Below, one piece after another: positions 54,060-64,000 of a DNA stretch of 64,000 nucleotides; the stretch's first letter is position 1; each line of letters opens with the position of its first letter. The notes below the pieces were generated by a model. It saw only the letters and a program-made list of their open reading frames with translations. It made no database searches and was not told the DNA's origin. The position numbers were made by a program, and so were the translations under genes. Origin of the DNA: Margaritifera margaritifera (Eukaryota > Mollusca > Bivalvia > Unionida > Margaritiferidae). The stretch is from contig JAQPZY010001448.1 of the NCBI GenBank assembly GCA_029931535.1, forward strand, positions 1,736,001-1,800,000, given 5' to 3'.

Positions 54060-57000
54060 GACTGTTGACCGAGAGTGGACAGCTACAGCTGGCTCCCTCT
54101 GAAAAGTCCTCTCTGGTGGAATAGGCGGCAGAGCAGATATGCCCTTCCCGCCTACTGTGAAGGGCAGATGGCAACAGCTGCGTGGACAGCGCAGGGCATC
54201 AGCTCAGGTGCAGTAGGATCTGATGATCATCCACTGCATCCGGACTCGTCTCCAGACGTCTCGACATTGTCATGCCACTGCTTTCAGACAGGCCTGGACG
54301 AGAGAGTGAGGGTGACTCTGCGGAACTTTCCCTCACCTAAAATCCAACTCACGCGCAGGTCATGACATTATCCCTCTCCCCCCCTCCCCGCTTATACCTT
54401 CAATTCCTGTGGAGATGGGCGAGAGGCAAACCAACAGGCGTGGATACACTGGGAGCTGTAGCTGCAGATCTGAACAAAGGCGGCTCAGGACATAGGCTCG
54501 CTTTTCACTGGACCTTAGCAGCAATGGAACTCAGCAGCCCCTTGGGCGACTGAGCAGTCCTATTTAGGATTACACTTGCTCACCTTTGTAGTATGAGGAA
54601 GGAACAAAATAAAGGTGCTCTAAACATTGACTGCTTCACCTTAACGCTGGTCTGCATACCGCGGCTGATGAGGATCCCACCATAGGTCGAAAATCTAACT
54701 AGAAGATAAAGGTGGCGCAACTCGCCATCGGTGCATGGAATGTACGCACAATAATGGACAGTACATCAACAGATAGACCAGAGAGAAGAACAGCTCTAGG
54801 TGGCAGAGAACGGGCCAGATTCAACATCAAGATAACGGCCCTGAGTGAAACTCGCCTAGCTGAGAAAGAACAACACACCAAAGTAGAAGCCGGCTGCATC
54901 TTTTTCTGGAGTGGTAGAAGTAAATAAAAGCGACATGAAGCTGCCATCAAATCACAGCTAGTCAGCAAACTCACAAATCTCCCAAATGGCGTAAATGACA
55001 GACTAATGCAAATGAGACTCCCACTGTTTGGAAAAGACATGCAGCTACCATCAGTGCCTATGCACCCACCAGGACCAACCCTGATGAAATCAAGGACAAA
55101 TTGTATGAAGACCCGAAGTCTCTTATCGCAGAAGTACCGACGGCCGAAGGGGACTTCAATGCTAGAGTTGGTGCAGATCACCAGACATCGTCAGGCATCA
55201 TAGGCAAATATGGTTTTGGCAAATGCAACAACAACGGACTTCTCCTACTGAAGAAATGTACTGAACACGACCTCCTACTCACCAACATAGTCTTCCGCCT
55301 GTCAAACCTCAACAAGACGTCTTGGATGCACCCGCGCACAAAGCACTGGCATCTCACTACCTACGTCATCGTCAGGAGAAGAGACAGGCAGGATATCCGA
55401 GTGACGAAGGTCATGAGAACTGTTGAATGATGGACTGACCACAGCCTCATAGTCTCCATACTCAATATCCGGATTCAGCCTAGCAGACGACCACAATGCA
55501 AAACAAAAGCGCCCAAAAAGCTCAATGTCTCCAAATTTAAACAGAAAATGGTGAAACAGGTTTTAGTTGGAGAACTGTGCAGCCAACTAGAAACAATTGA
55601 TGCAAAACTCAGAGAACGTCGATGAAAACTGGGCATAAATCAGAGACTCTGTATACTTGGCTGCATCCGAAACCGTGGTTCCCACCACATGTAAACATCA
55701 CGACTGATTTGATGAGAACGATGCTGCCAAATGGGGACTACTGAACGAGAAACATCGGCCCCAAAAGGCCTGTTTAAAATACAGCACTTATTCATCTTAG
55801 AAGGTAGACTTCAACAACATCAAGAGAACTGTCCAATGTAAACTCAGAGTGTTGCAAGACTCATGAATGAGCAACAAAACAGATGAGATTCAGTACTACT
55901 CAAACAGGGATGACATGAAGAACTTCTATAATGCTTTGAAGACAGTCTATAGGCCATAGTCACCAGGAACATCTCCAATACTATGTGCTGACGGCACCAC
56001 AATGCTCACTGGCAAAGAAACGATACTGCAAAGATGGGCAGAACACTTAAACAGCATCCTCAATCAACAATCAGCTATCAGCGAGGATGCAATTGATAGA
56101 CTGTCCCAAGTGGAGAACAACATTTCTCTTGCTGATCCTTCAAAATTGAGAAAGCAATTGACCTGCTGTCAGATGGCAAAGCACCTGAAGCAGATGCTAT
56201 ACCAGAAGACGTCTACAAATAAGAACTGAGTAACTCTTCCAGTCACTGCGGACTCGAGGAACTATACCCCAGGAGTTCAAGGATGCATCCATCCTCCACT
56301 TGTACAAGCGGAAAGGCAACAAACAATCCTGCAACAATCATCAGGGTATCTCCTTGCTGTAAATAGCCAGCAAAATCCTCGCCAGAGTTCTACTGAATCG
56401 CCTTGTGCATCACATAGATCAAGGGCTTCTGAGTGAGAGTTAGGGTGGCTTCAAGAAAGGATGAGAAAAATTAGATATGGTGTTTGTAGCTCGTCATCTC
56501 CAGGGGAAATGCCAGGAACATAATTCCAAGTTGTACACGACATTCATCGACCTAACACAAGTTTTTGGCAGAGTCAGTCTTGGGGCCTCTGGAAGATCAT
56601 GGCAAAACTTGGTTGCCCAGAGCAATTCACGTAATTGTTCGGCAATTCGATGATGGCATGCTCGCTTGCGTCGTGGATGACGGTGAGTCATCTGAACCAG
56701 TCCCAGTCACCAATGGAGTCAAGATAGGATGCATGTTGGCCCCAAGCTCTGTTCAGCATGATGTTCGCTGCCATGCTTAAAGATGCCTTCCATGAATATG
56801 ACAGTGGGATCAACGTCAGATACCGGACTGATGGCAAGATCTTCACTCTGAGGAGACTGCAGGGCGAAGACGAAGTTACAGTAAGTGACTGTTCGTGATC
56901 TCATTTTTGCTGACGACTGTTCCATGCATGCCAAATATGAATCTGACATGCAAGAGAGTATGGGCCATTTCTCAGCTTGTGATAATTTCGGTCTCACAAT

Positions 57001-57760
57001 CAGTATCAAGAAGGCAGAGATGATGCACCAACCTGCACCAGGAAAGCCTTACGTCGAACGTACCCTAGTGAATGACCAAACCATCTAGGCAGTGGACAAG
57101 TTCACCGACCTCGTCAGTACACTATCACGCGCTGTCCATATCGATGACGATATCAACGCCAGAACTGACAAAGGAAGTGTGGCATTTTGCAAACTACGTG
57201 CAAATGTGTGGGAGCGCAGGGGCAATAGTCTGCAAACAAAACTGAAGGTCTACAAAGCCACTGTGTTGCCAAACCTGCTGTATGCATGCAAAACCTGGAC
57301 GGTGTACAGACGCCATGCCAAGAAGCAGAACCATTTTCACATTTGCTCCCTGAGGAAACGGATGAGGATAAGATGGCAGGACAGGGTCCCAGACACTGCG
57401 GTTCTCACACAGTCAAGGATTCCAAGCATCCACACTCTGCTGATGAAATCACAGATGAGATGGGCAGGTCACGTCACCAGAATGTCAGATGAGCGATTAC
57501 CATAGAAGATCTTCTAAGGCGAGCTAAAGAAGGGAAAGCGATCTCAGGGAGGTCAGAAGGTACGCTTCAAGACTCCTTCAAGTCATTTTTGAAACACTTC
57601 AACATTGACCCTGAGTCTTAGGAAGATCTCGCACAGGATCGTAATACCTAGCACAGTCTCATTCATACTGGAGCTACATACTATGAGCTGAGAAAAATTG
57701 CAGAGGCAGTGCAGAAGAGCGAACAGCGTAAATCTCTGAACTGAACATTAAATAATTTCG
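54060..57760 (+). mobile_element. RTE-like non-LTR retrotransposon, decayed
   Basis: A GC-richer block with clear edges. It has a 5' leader (54060-54710), endonuclease (AIGAWNVRTIMD at 54724, ITALSETRLAEKEQ, FNARVGADHQ near 55160, WMHPRTKHW near 55324), RT (GVKIGCMLAP near 56727; FADD at 56905-56916), and a C-terminal part (FTDLVSTLSRAVHIDDDINA, RIRWQDRVPDTAVL, MRWAGHVTRMSDERLP) to about 57600. Many stops and shifts break it. It lies within a region of unidentified duplicated genes, so it is probably a later insertion. Confidence 0.9.
56885..57505 (+). pseudogene. RTE-like LINE, RT palm and C-terminal fragment
   Basis: Two frames in one register (56885-57088 and 57092-57505) are separated by a single TAG at 57087. 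They hold FADD, the last RT palm motifs and the conserved C-terminal region with RWQDRVPDTAVL. This is the best-preserved part of the element. Confidence 0.88.
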
Positions 57761-58853
57761 ATAACTACACTTCAAATTTTGAAAGTGATGACTCATTGAA
57801 AGTATACAGACCACAGCGTGACATGAAATGTTAGGAGAATAAAGTAAACTGGGTAGTATGGATTGCAACATATGGTTGTGGGATTCCCTACTGGCATTTG
57901 ATGGACAAAAATGCACTTGAGTTATTGAAATCAGTAAACATATTTCATTTTTATTTCCAGATGCGAAAACTCCTGTCTGAATATACAATACCCTTACTCT
58001 ATGACGATGCGTTCAAATCAAATACATAGCATTGATATAATACAATTTAATTTGATATGCAACAAATTTAAGATTCCACTACAACATGAATGTAGACATG
58101 CCTCAACGGCAATGAGAAATGCTTTAAATTATAATAGGCGAGGAGAATATAAAAATTTTCAGCAATGTTTTGGGGAGCCCACACATGCTATCTCAGCTAA
58201 TGAAATGAATTATATCGCGAAAAACGATGGAACAAGGGGTTAGACATACTTCTTTCTGCAAGATAATGATAGTCTGTAGGACGAAGGTATTGCTAAATTA
58301 AATCAAAATCATTAGGTCATATGTAATATGCATCTTAAATGCACAGGTACAAAACCGATCATTTATTATGCAGTCTGTTTCGACAGTATCAGACACTAGT
58401 AAAAAGCTAATGGAGCTATTGATTTTAAAGCAGCAAGGTTATGACACAGGTGAGAACATCGTGGTAAAATTCATACAAAACATAACATATTTGCAAGTGA
58501 AATTGGATTTTGCTCTTGGTAGTGACGGTATCTTTTTGTTACCGAGTGACATGCTAATGAAAATGGATAATATCGTCCGATACAATGATTTACAGAAATC
58601 CAGTGACTCGTTTAAACTGGGATTAAACCCTATAATTAAAATCGAGGCAATAAATTGCGGTATTCCAAAGGCTAATACAGAATCTTTGACAGTTCGACAT
58701 GAAACTGTAGAGGGCAAAAATTACAAAGTTGGTAAAATTTATGTAGTTCAAAAGGATTATAATGACGATAGTCCTACTGTTAGGTCGTTAGTTATGATGT
58801 ATAGAACATTTTATATTATTATTTTTTGTTCGCATATTTTCTGCATAATCTGA
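57760..58853 (+). pseudogene. Unidentified duplicated gene, upstream copy
   Basis: Protein-like + strand sequence in several frames: NWVVWIATYGCGIPYWHL (about 57850), a 58001-58243 frame (IQFNLICNKFKIPLQ) and a 161-codon frame 58368-58853 (VKLDFALGSDGIFLLPSD; KLGLNPIIKIEAINCGI). All have decayed parallels in the same order at 60195-61630. I recognise no family. Frames are broken by stops and shifts except the last. It follows the RTE-like LINE directly and may be a structural or accessory gene of a virus-like element; that is inference. Confidence 0.5.
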
Positions 58854-59870
58854 CTGGTCTAGTAATTTTTAACTTGTGAAATAAGATCCTCGAGTCTGAC
58901 TGGTGCAATAAGTTTGGAATATTGGATATAATGACAGAACTGGAATTTGAATTTGTCGCAATGTCTTGATGTATTTAACCATAGCGGACCTTTCTCGATG
59001 AGTAATCTTTAACTTTGTGACATTGTGCTACGTTGATCAAGATTAATGATTTTATTAGGTCAGATATTGCTTTATAACTGCACACATTCAAGTAGCTAAA
59101 TTTATTCCAATCAAATGATGGAAACTCTACGTTTTTCCTAACTAGTCCATGTCATCCTTTTCATTGCACATTTTATTTTTTAAAGTTACATGTTAATTTC
59201 CAATTTTTTTATGAACGATTTCATTTGCTAATTAAATGACGACATACTTTCAACAAGTTTAAAAAGTAACTAATTAAACAATTCTGTGTTAGAGCGCTTT
59301 ATTCTGTCTTAAAGGAAACATTTGAACTTCCCGTAAATACATATTAACATTATTGTCCTTTGCCATCAGTACATGTTAATGAATCTTTGGATAAATTTTA
59401 GGAGAAAATTGTGCTCGCAAAATATGTAAATGCCTGAAAAATAACCAAACAACCCTTCCGACAACCCAGTCTGATCAGGTCGGAAGATTTTTATACCAGC
59501 GTTAATTTCAAGAAAATATTTATACTTTAGCGTCATTGATTTTATCTTAAAATCATAGATTTTCTTCATTCAATTTCGAAGTTATTTTTAAGGGCTTTAA
59601 TATCGAGTCATTATCGTTTGATTTGGTGTGCCTGGCCCTATAATATCTTTTTTTTTAAATACCACATTACGTGCCAAGGTTTTCAAGATGATTATAGCAG
59701 TATTTATTTACCAGTAAAGAATTGTTAGATTAAATATTGGAAACTATGAAACTAGAAGTCGTTTTACTAAATTTTATTTGAGTGCAAACAAGTTAGATTA
59801 AATAGAGTAGATGCGATGATATAAAGAGAATTTGGAGTTTTTTTTAAAAGTATTTTCAGTTTCATTACTT
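58790..59870 (-). repeat. Large dispersed segment, copy 2 (inverted)
   Basis: Reverse-complement match to blocks of 32640-34920: TCTGACTGGTCTAGTAATTT (58852), TTAGGTCAGATATTGC (59057), GGAGAAAATTGTGCTCGC (59401), GGTCGGAAGATTTTTATACC (59478) and TACCAGTAAAG (59710). It lacks the insertion, the satellite expansion and the (TA)n tract of copy 1. Confidence 0.82.
59610..59695 (-). repeat. Single monomer of the 84-bp satellite
   Basis: TCGTTTGATTTGGTGTGCCT, CCCTATAATATC and ACGTGCCAAGGTTTTCAAGA match the reverse complement of one unit of the 33-kb array, with the same neighbours on both sides. Confidence 0.8.
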
Positions 59871-59999
59871 TGCCACCTCTTTTAATCCTTTCAAAGGTAT
59901 AAGTGATGTCAGATTAATATATAATTTGGCCATTTATATGGTTACTTCGAAACAGCTACCTTACATACTGAATGTTTGGGTAGGGATATCTTCCAGACA

Positions 60000-60194
60000 T
60001 TAGCTAATAAATATTTAAAATCAGGAAAGTAAATTTAGGTGATCCAGTTCTTTACAACTAGAAGATTTATAGGTGGAGGATACAGAGGTCATATCTTAGG
60101 AATAAGAGATATATCTATACAACAAACAAGATGACATACGCAAAGTTTAAAAAAATTTAAAACAAAACGGATGAACTCTAAAAAGTATGTATTA
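60000..60194 (+). pseudogene. Short protein-like stretch, unknown
   Basis: Frames with RFIGGGYRGHILGIRDIS (about 60063) and KYVLVKWKA read as protein but are broken. No family recognised; directly upstream of the second duplicated gene copy. Confidence 0.2.
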
Positions 60195-61630
60195 GTGAAA
60201 TGGAAAGCATATAATGCCTTGTTTAACAGTTCGAAACTAGCTGAAAACATTATGTCATTAAAATAAATGATGTTCCAAATGTACACCTCTCCTTCATAGC
60301 CGATGTGCCAAAAGCTCACACCTCCTTATCTGAGAAGGAGCAAACACAATACATACATGCCAGTATCAAGCAGCATGAAAACATTGAGTTTGCTTTAAAG
60401 ATAATAAATGTCGAGAATGTGACAGATGTGGTGGGAAAAAAACCCAGCACATCATGAAACAAACTGGACAGAGTGGATATCAACAGCTGGTTGTGGTATT
60501 TCCTACTAACATTTAACATAACAAAGTGCTTTAGAGTTAGATAGATCTGTTTACAGGTTTCGCGTTTACTTTCTGATAAAAAAAACTGTTATCCGAAAGC
60601 AAAATACCTTTGCCTAGAGAAGATGCATTTTATCCATTTTAAAAAAACGGTAAAGTTTACACCAATTTAATTTCATCTGCTACAATTTTAACATTCCACC
60701 ACAGCATTATTGGATATACATCAAGGCCAAGAACAAAATAGGTCATTGTTAATGATACCTACTTTTGGAAACCACGTAAAAACTCATCTGAGTTTAAAAC
60801 AAAGAGTTTAACCGGGGAAAAGTAAATTCGTAGATTTGGTTGATGGTACTGGAAGGTGTATTTTCCATACAGCTACTTTAATGAAGAAATTGATACAATA
60901 AAAATACCGACTGGACTTTAGATAGAGTTGATTTCAGTATTAAACAAAATCTTTCTGCAATATAACAACGGAATAACTGTTGAGGGAATATCCAGATTAA
61001 ATTACAGCATCAGAGTATGTGTTATCTGCATCATAGGCTGACAAGTTATAAACGGAAAATCTATTTCAGAGTTTGTTTCCACTTTTCAAAATACTACTAA
61101 ATAGACAATATAGTTGTATATTTTAAGAGAGAACCATTACGTTAGCGATGAAAAACGTGTAGCGAGCTTTCAAAAAGACGAAACGGACACAAAATTGAAG
61201 TTGGATTATGTTGTTGGCAATGAATGAGTCTTTGTATACTAAGTGACACGATAAAGAAAAAAGAAATGGGTATTATCGTTGGAAGAAAAACAATTTACAG
61301 CAACTCAAAGATTGGTTTAAACTTGGATTAAACCCCACCAGTAATATCTTTGTAGAACAAAACGGTATTCTAAAAGCTGATAAATAATATATGACAGTAC
61401 GATATAAAATCGGAAAGGACAAAAAAAAAAAAAAAAAAAAAAAAGACAAAGTGATTAAAACCTATTTAAAGAAGAAGGATTGTGGTTTTTATGTTCCTAC
61501 TGTCAGATCTGCTGATGCAATCCGATACTCCGACGTTCAATTTACACATAACAATCACGACGTCTTGACAGAGTCCAATTTAGAAACGTCCAAACATATT
61601 TATCATGAAATACAAAAACATTTATATTGA
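60195..61630 (+). pseudogene. Unidentified duplicated gene, downstream copy
   Basis: A decayed parallel of 57760-58853. It opens with an ordered frame near 60266-60460 (FIADVPKAHTSLSEKEQTQ), then NWTEWISTAGCGISY (about 60465), a LHQFNFICYNFNIPPQ-like stretch (60656), LKLDYVVGN (about 61197) and KIGLNLD (about 61309). A run of 24 A interrupts it at 61420, before a 79-codon frame ending at 61630. Stops are more frequent than in the upstream copy. Function unknown. Confidence 0.45.
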
Positions 61631-61799
61631 TGCTAATAGTTGCAGGAGCTGCAATATTTTACTTTTGGAAATATCTTATCAAGATACAAAATTAATTGAT
61701 TTGTTTTGGTATGTCTGTGACTTCGGTTTTTCACGTCTGATAAATAATACAATGATTGCGAAGTGATCTCTGAGAAGACCAAGTGCGATCGTTTTAACT

Positions 61800-62750
61800 T
61801 TAAACATTGACAAACATATAGAGGAGAAAGATGTTACGTCGGGCACTGGACAAAGTCCAGCACAGGGTCAAATAATTTAAACCGATTTTAACCTCAAGTA
61901 AAACCTTATTATAAATTTACGTGATTCTGTTTAGTTAAGTGATGCAGTTACTATTCGGTTTGTGCAAAGATGTGTTCATAACCGACTACGTAAGATTCTG
62001 AAGGATAACAATTTGAAAGGTATCAAAATATGGATAGAACATGTTGACAATAACTTAACAGTTATCGACCATGATTGCATTTAAAGAGATAAAAATTTAG
62101 ATCTGCTAATTCAGATTGATGAGAATAGAAGAAAATATGTTATATATTCAGTATTGGTTGATACAGGGATACAGAACGTTGTCTGTTGCTATACAAACAT
62201 TGCAAACCGTACAAGAGTAAACGCTCAAGTGTCAGTGCTTAACGTCCAACAATATTTGCAACTAATCGAGAGGTGAATAAACATTACGTTGCATTCTTTT
62301 GAGATTGACATGGAGAAAATAAAGAATCTCAACTGGAACAATAACAGAAAGATCTAATATATTAAATATAACAAAACAAGCAAGATATTTAAAAAGTAAT
62401 GAATGATTTTAAAACAAAACTACTGACTTAAAGAACAATATAGCAGCAAGCATTAACAATCTGTCAGACTTGCAGAAAAAAAATATAATTCAAAAGAATA
62501 AACAGAAAGGTAGAGGACAAAAAAATCCAAATGTATGTTAACGAAAGCATGATAAAGCTTACAGAACAACTTAAGATTTATATATTACAGGTTTAAATGA
62601 TAAGCTCAAAGCGATAAAAGATGTTAAATTTGTTGGAAATGCACTCCGAGGCTGAACAATAAAAACGGATACAAAAGAATATGCTGACCGAGAAGTAATT
62701 TAAAATATCGGTGTGGTACAAGGAAATATTCACAAATTAAACAAAAGATG
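61800..62750 (+). pseudogene. Possible second companion-gene remnant
   Basis: Broken, Lys/Asn-rich + strand frames. Stretches near 62335 (AACTGGAACAATAA) and 62587 (TTACAGGTTTAAATGATAAG) loosely parallel the companion gene at 29.65 and 29.91 kb. No motif I can name. Confidence 0.25.
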
Positions 62751-62854
62751 AAACGCATAAGAAATGCAACAAGTATCACAAATATCAGGATAAATTAGTT
62801 AAAGTTTCTTTATTACTTCAATTTGTTCATCAGCTGCCCATTTAATGTGTTTTT

Positions 62855-64000
62855 ACTGCATTTAATGGCTCATAGCCCTTCCATTTTGGTACCAAGGTAC
62901 ACAATCCATCCAATACATTGACCTTGACCTTTCGTAATCACCATGATTTGCTTGGTATCTCACCATTATTTGTCTTAGTAGTATCCATTGTTTGCTTTGG
63001 CGTATATGTATGGTATCATGCTATTTTCTCCACGTTTTCCTCTCCTAATCATTAAGAACATGTACCGTATATACTTGCGTATCATCTCAATCCAAATGCA
63101 AACAACATAGACTCCGATCTACAGATAAGTCCTTACAATATGCGACGGCAGATCTAGGTCTATGCAGTTTGCAGTTGGTATCGTATTATACGCGAGTATA
63201 GACGGTAATTGTTTGTTAAAAGGTCACGTTTTACACCGGATATCTTTAAACTTGAGTAATGTGCTAATTTATGAGCACTTTAATAATGAGCAGGATCTAC
63301 TTTGTAACGTTTCACACAAATATTTATATATTCATCAAATATATCACATAGTATCAATACATCTTTCTTTTCGTCGTAATCATAAAGGTGTTAAAGTGTT
63401 TAATGCCATAATGTACATGCTGGTAATCATTATCTGATATATTCAAATCATGTAAACTGGAATAACATTTTCTTTGGTTTCATATAGCCTTGCAAAGCAA
63501 TCGATGTATTCATATGGGTAAATATCTTTCCTCAAATAATTAGGTGTCATGTCTATAAAATGTTTCAGTGTGTCTGTAACTTTTTCATCAATTAAAAATC
63601 TTAGCCAGCTTTTCTATAGATTGTCTTATGAATCTTAAGCTGTATAGAAACTGACTGTCTTTTAACTGTTGTTTCTGTTCTTTCACTTACCTATCAACTA
63701 TGAAATCCTTGCTAAATGAAATATATTTTTCATCGTTATTCGGTATGTTTTTACTTGAACATCTGGATCATTTGTATCAAATGTTTTAATGTAAGTTATG
63801 AATGAACAATGGTATGTATTTTGGGAGTATTTGCAAGAGTATGCGGTACGTGCTGAGCCTCTATATTTCCCTCTTAAGTGATCGTGGTCTCAAGCTTTGT
63901 GTTTAATCGTTTCTTTCTCACATATATGTAGCATATATTTGTTTAAATAAAATGTCTTACGTTTTTCTCTGTGAACACCATAGATTTTTCATTTTTTGTA
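62855..64000 (-). pseudogene. Maverick/Polinton-type DNA polymerase B remnant, copy 2
   Basis: A second broken family-B polymerase gene, minus strand, running off the right edge. From the edge inward I see CYICEKE (about 63930), DHDHLRGKYRGSAR (about 63880), LRKDIYPYEYIDC (about 63545), DVLILCDIFDEYINIC (about 63365) and, beyond an inserted MITE, IRRGKRGENSM (about 63035) and YIYAKANN. These are the N-terminal to middle parts of the protein, including the part missing from copy 1; motif B and motif C are not in this copy within the window. Stops and shifts make it inactive. Confidence 0.87.
63063..63207 (-). mobile_element. Double-hairpin MITE, copy 5, inside polymerase B
   Basis: TA then CCGTATATACTTGCGTAT on the left, CGCGAGTATAGACGG then TA on the right; internally deleted to 145 bp, with parts of both hairpins left. 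Same orientation as copy 2. The polymerase frame stops at one TA and resumes in register at the other. Confidence 0.93.

Noticed and set aside
54699..55181. 160-codon minus-strand frame
   Set aside because: It is antisense to the LINE endonuclease, whose + strand motifs are clear.
59366..59569. Minus-strand 67-codon frame as a gene
   Set aside because: It lies in the inverted dispersed segment, and the matching place in the other copy does not keep the frame open.

Overview
This is AT-rich eukaryotic (animal) nuclear DNA. The evidence is GT-AG introns, a paired-class homeobox gene, non-LTR retrotransposons, tRNA-derived SINEs, TA-flanked MITEs, long (TA)n and (GA)n microsatellites, many minisatellites and decayed Maverick/Polinton-type DNA polymerase B sequence. 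I see no bacterial operon, rRNA gene or intact tRNA gene. The mix of repeats suggests an invertebrate, most likely a spiralian and perhaps a mollusc, but the species call is inference.

Left part (1 to about 23 kb). The only well-supported host gene is a paired-like Q50 homeobox gene on the + strand. I model four coding exons (4492-4735, 5407-5654, 7022-7132, 22357-22524). The splice phases fit and give a 256-residue protein with an N-terminal eh1/octapeptide-like motif and a homeodomain split at the classical 46/47 intron site. The end of exon 3 and its splice donor are repeated four times in tandem. Intron 3 is 15.2 kb and is filled with minisatellites (40, 27 and two 25 bp families), a MITE and a SINE-like fragment. 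A poly(A) signal lies at 22933. Upstream lie a 51-bp minisatellite and a first MITE.

Middle part (23-37 kb). Intergenic DNA is followed by a decayed + strand Polinton-like polymerase B pseudogene (about 26.7-28.64 kb) and an unidentified companion gene remnant (29.16-30.3 kb). After another MITE comes a 2.3-kb segment (32.64-34.92 kb) that recurs inverted at 58.79-59.87 kb; its single satellite monomer there is expanded to about nine copies here.

Right part (37-64 kb). A minus-strand CR1/L2/Rex1-like LINE (about 40.87-37.41 kb, with an (ATT)n tail) is followed by a three-copy 310-bp repeat family, SINEs, and a minus-strand broken integrase plus OTU-protease pair resembling Ginger-type transposons. 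A + strand RTE-like LINE (54.06-57.76 kb) is flanked by unidentified, tandemly duplicated and decaying genes. At the right edge a second Polinton-like polymerase B pseudogene on the minus strand is interrupted by a MITE, whose removal with one TA copy brings the two halves back into frame.

Nothing here looks like a working multi-gene system apart from the homeobox gene. The points of most interest are the multiplied splice donor, the double-hairpin MITE family, two cases where a satellite can be traced to a single-copy seed, and the unidentified companion genes of the polymerase remnants.
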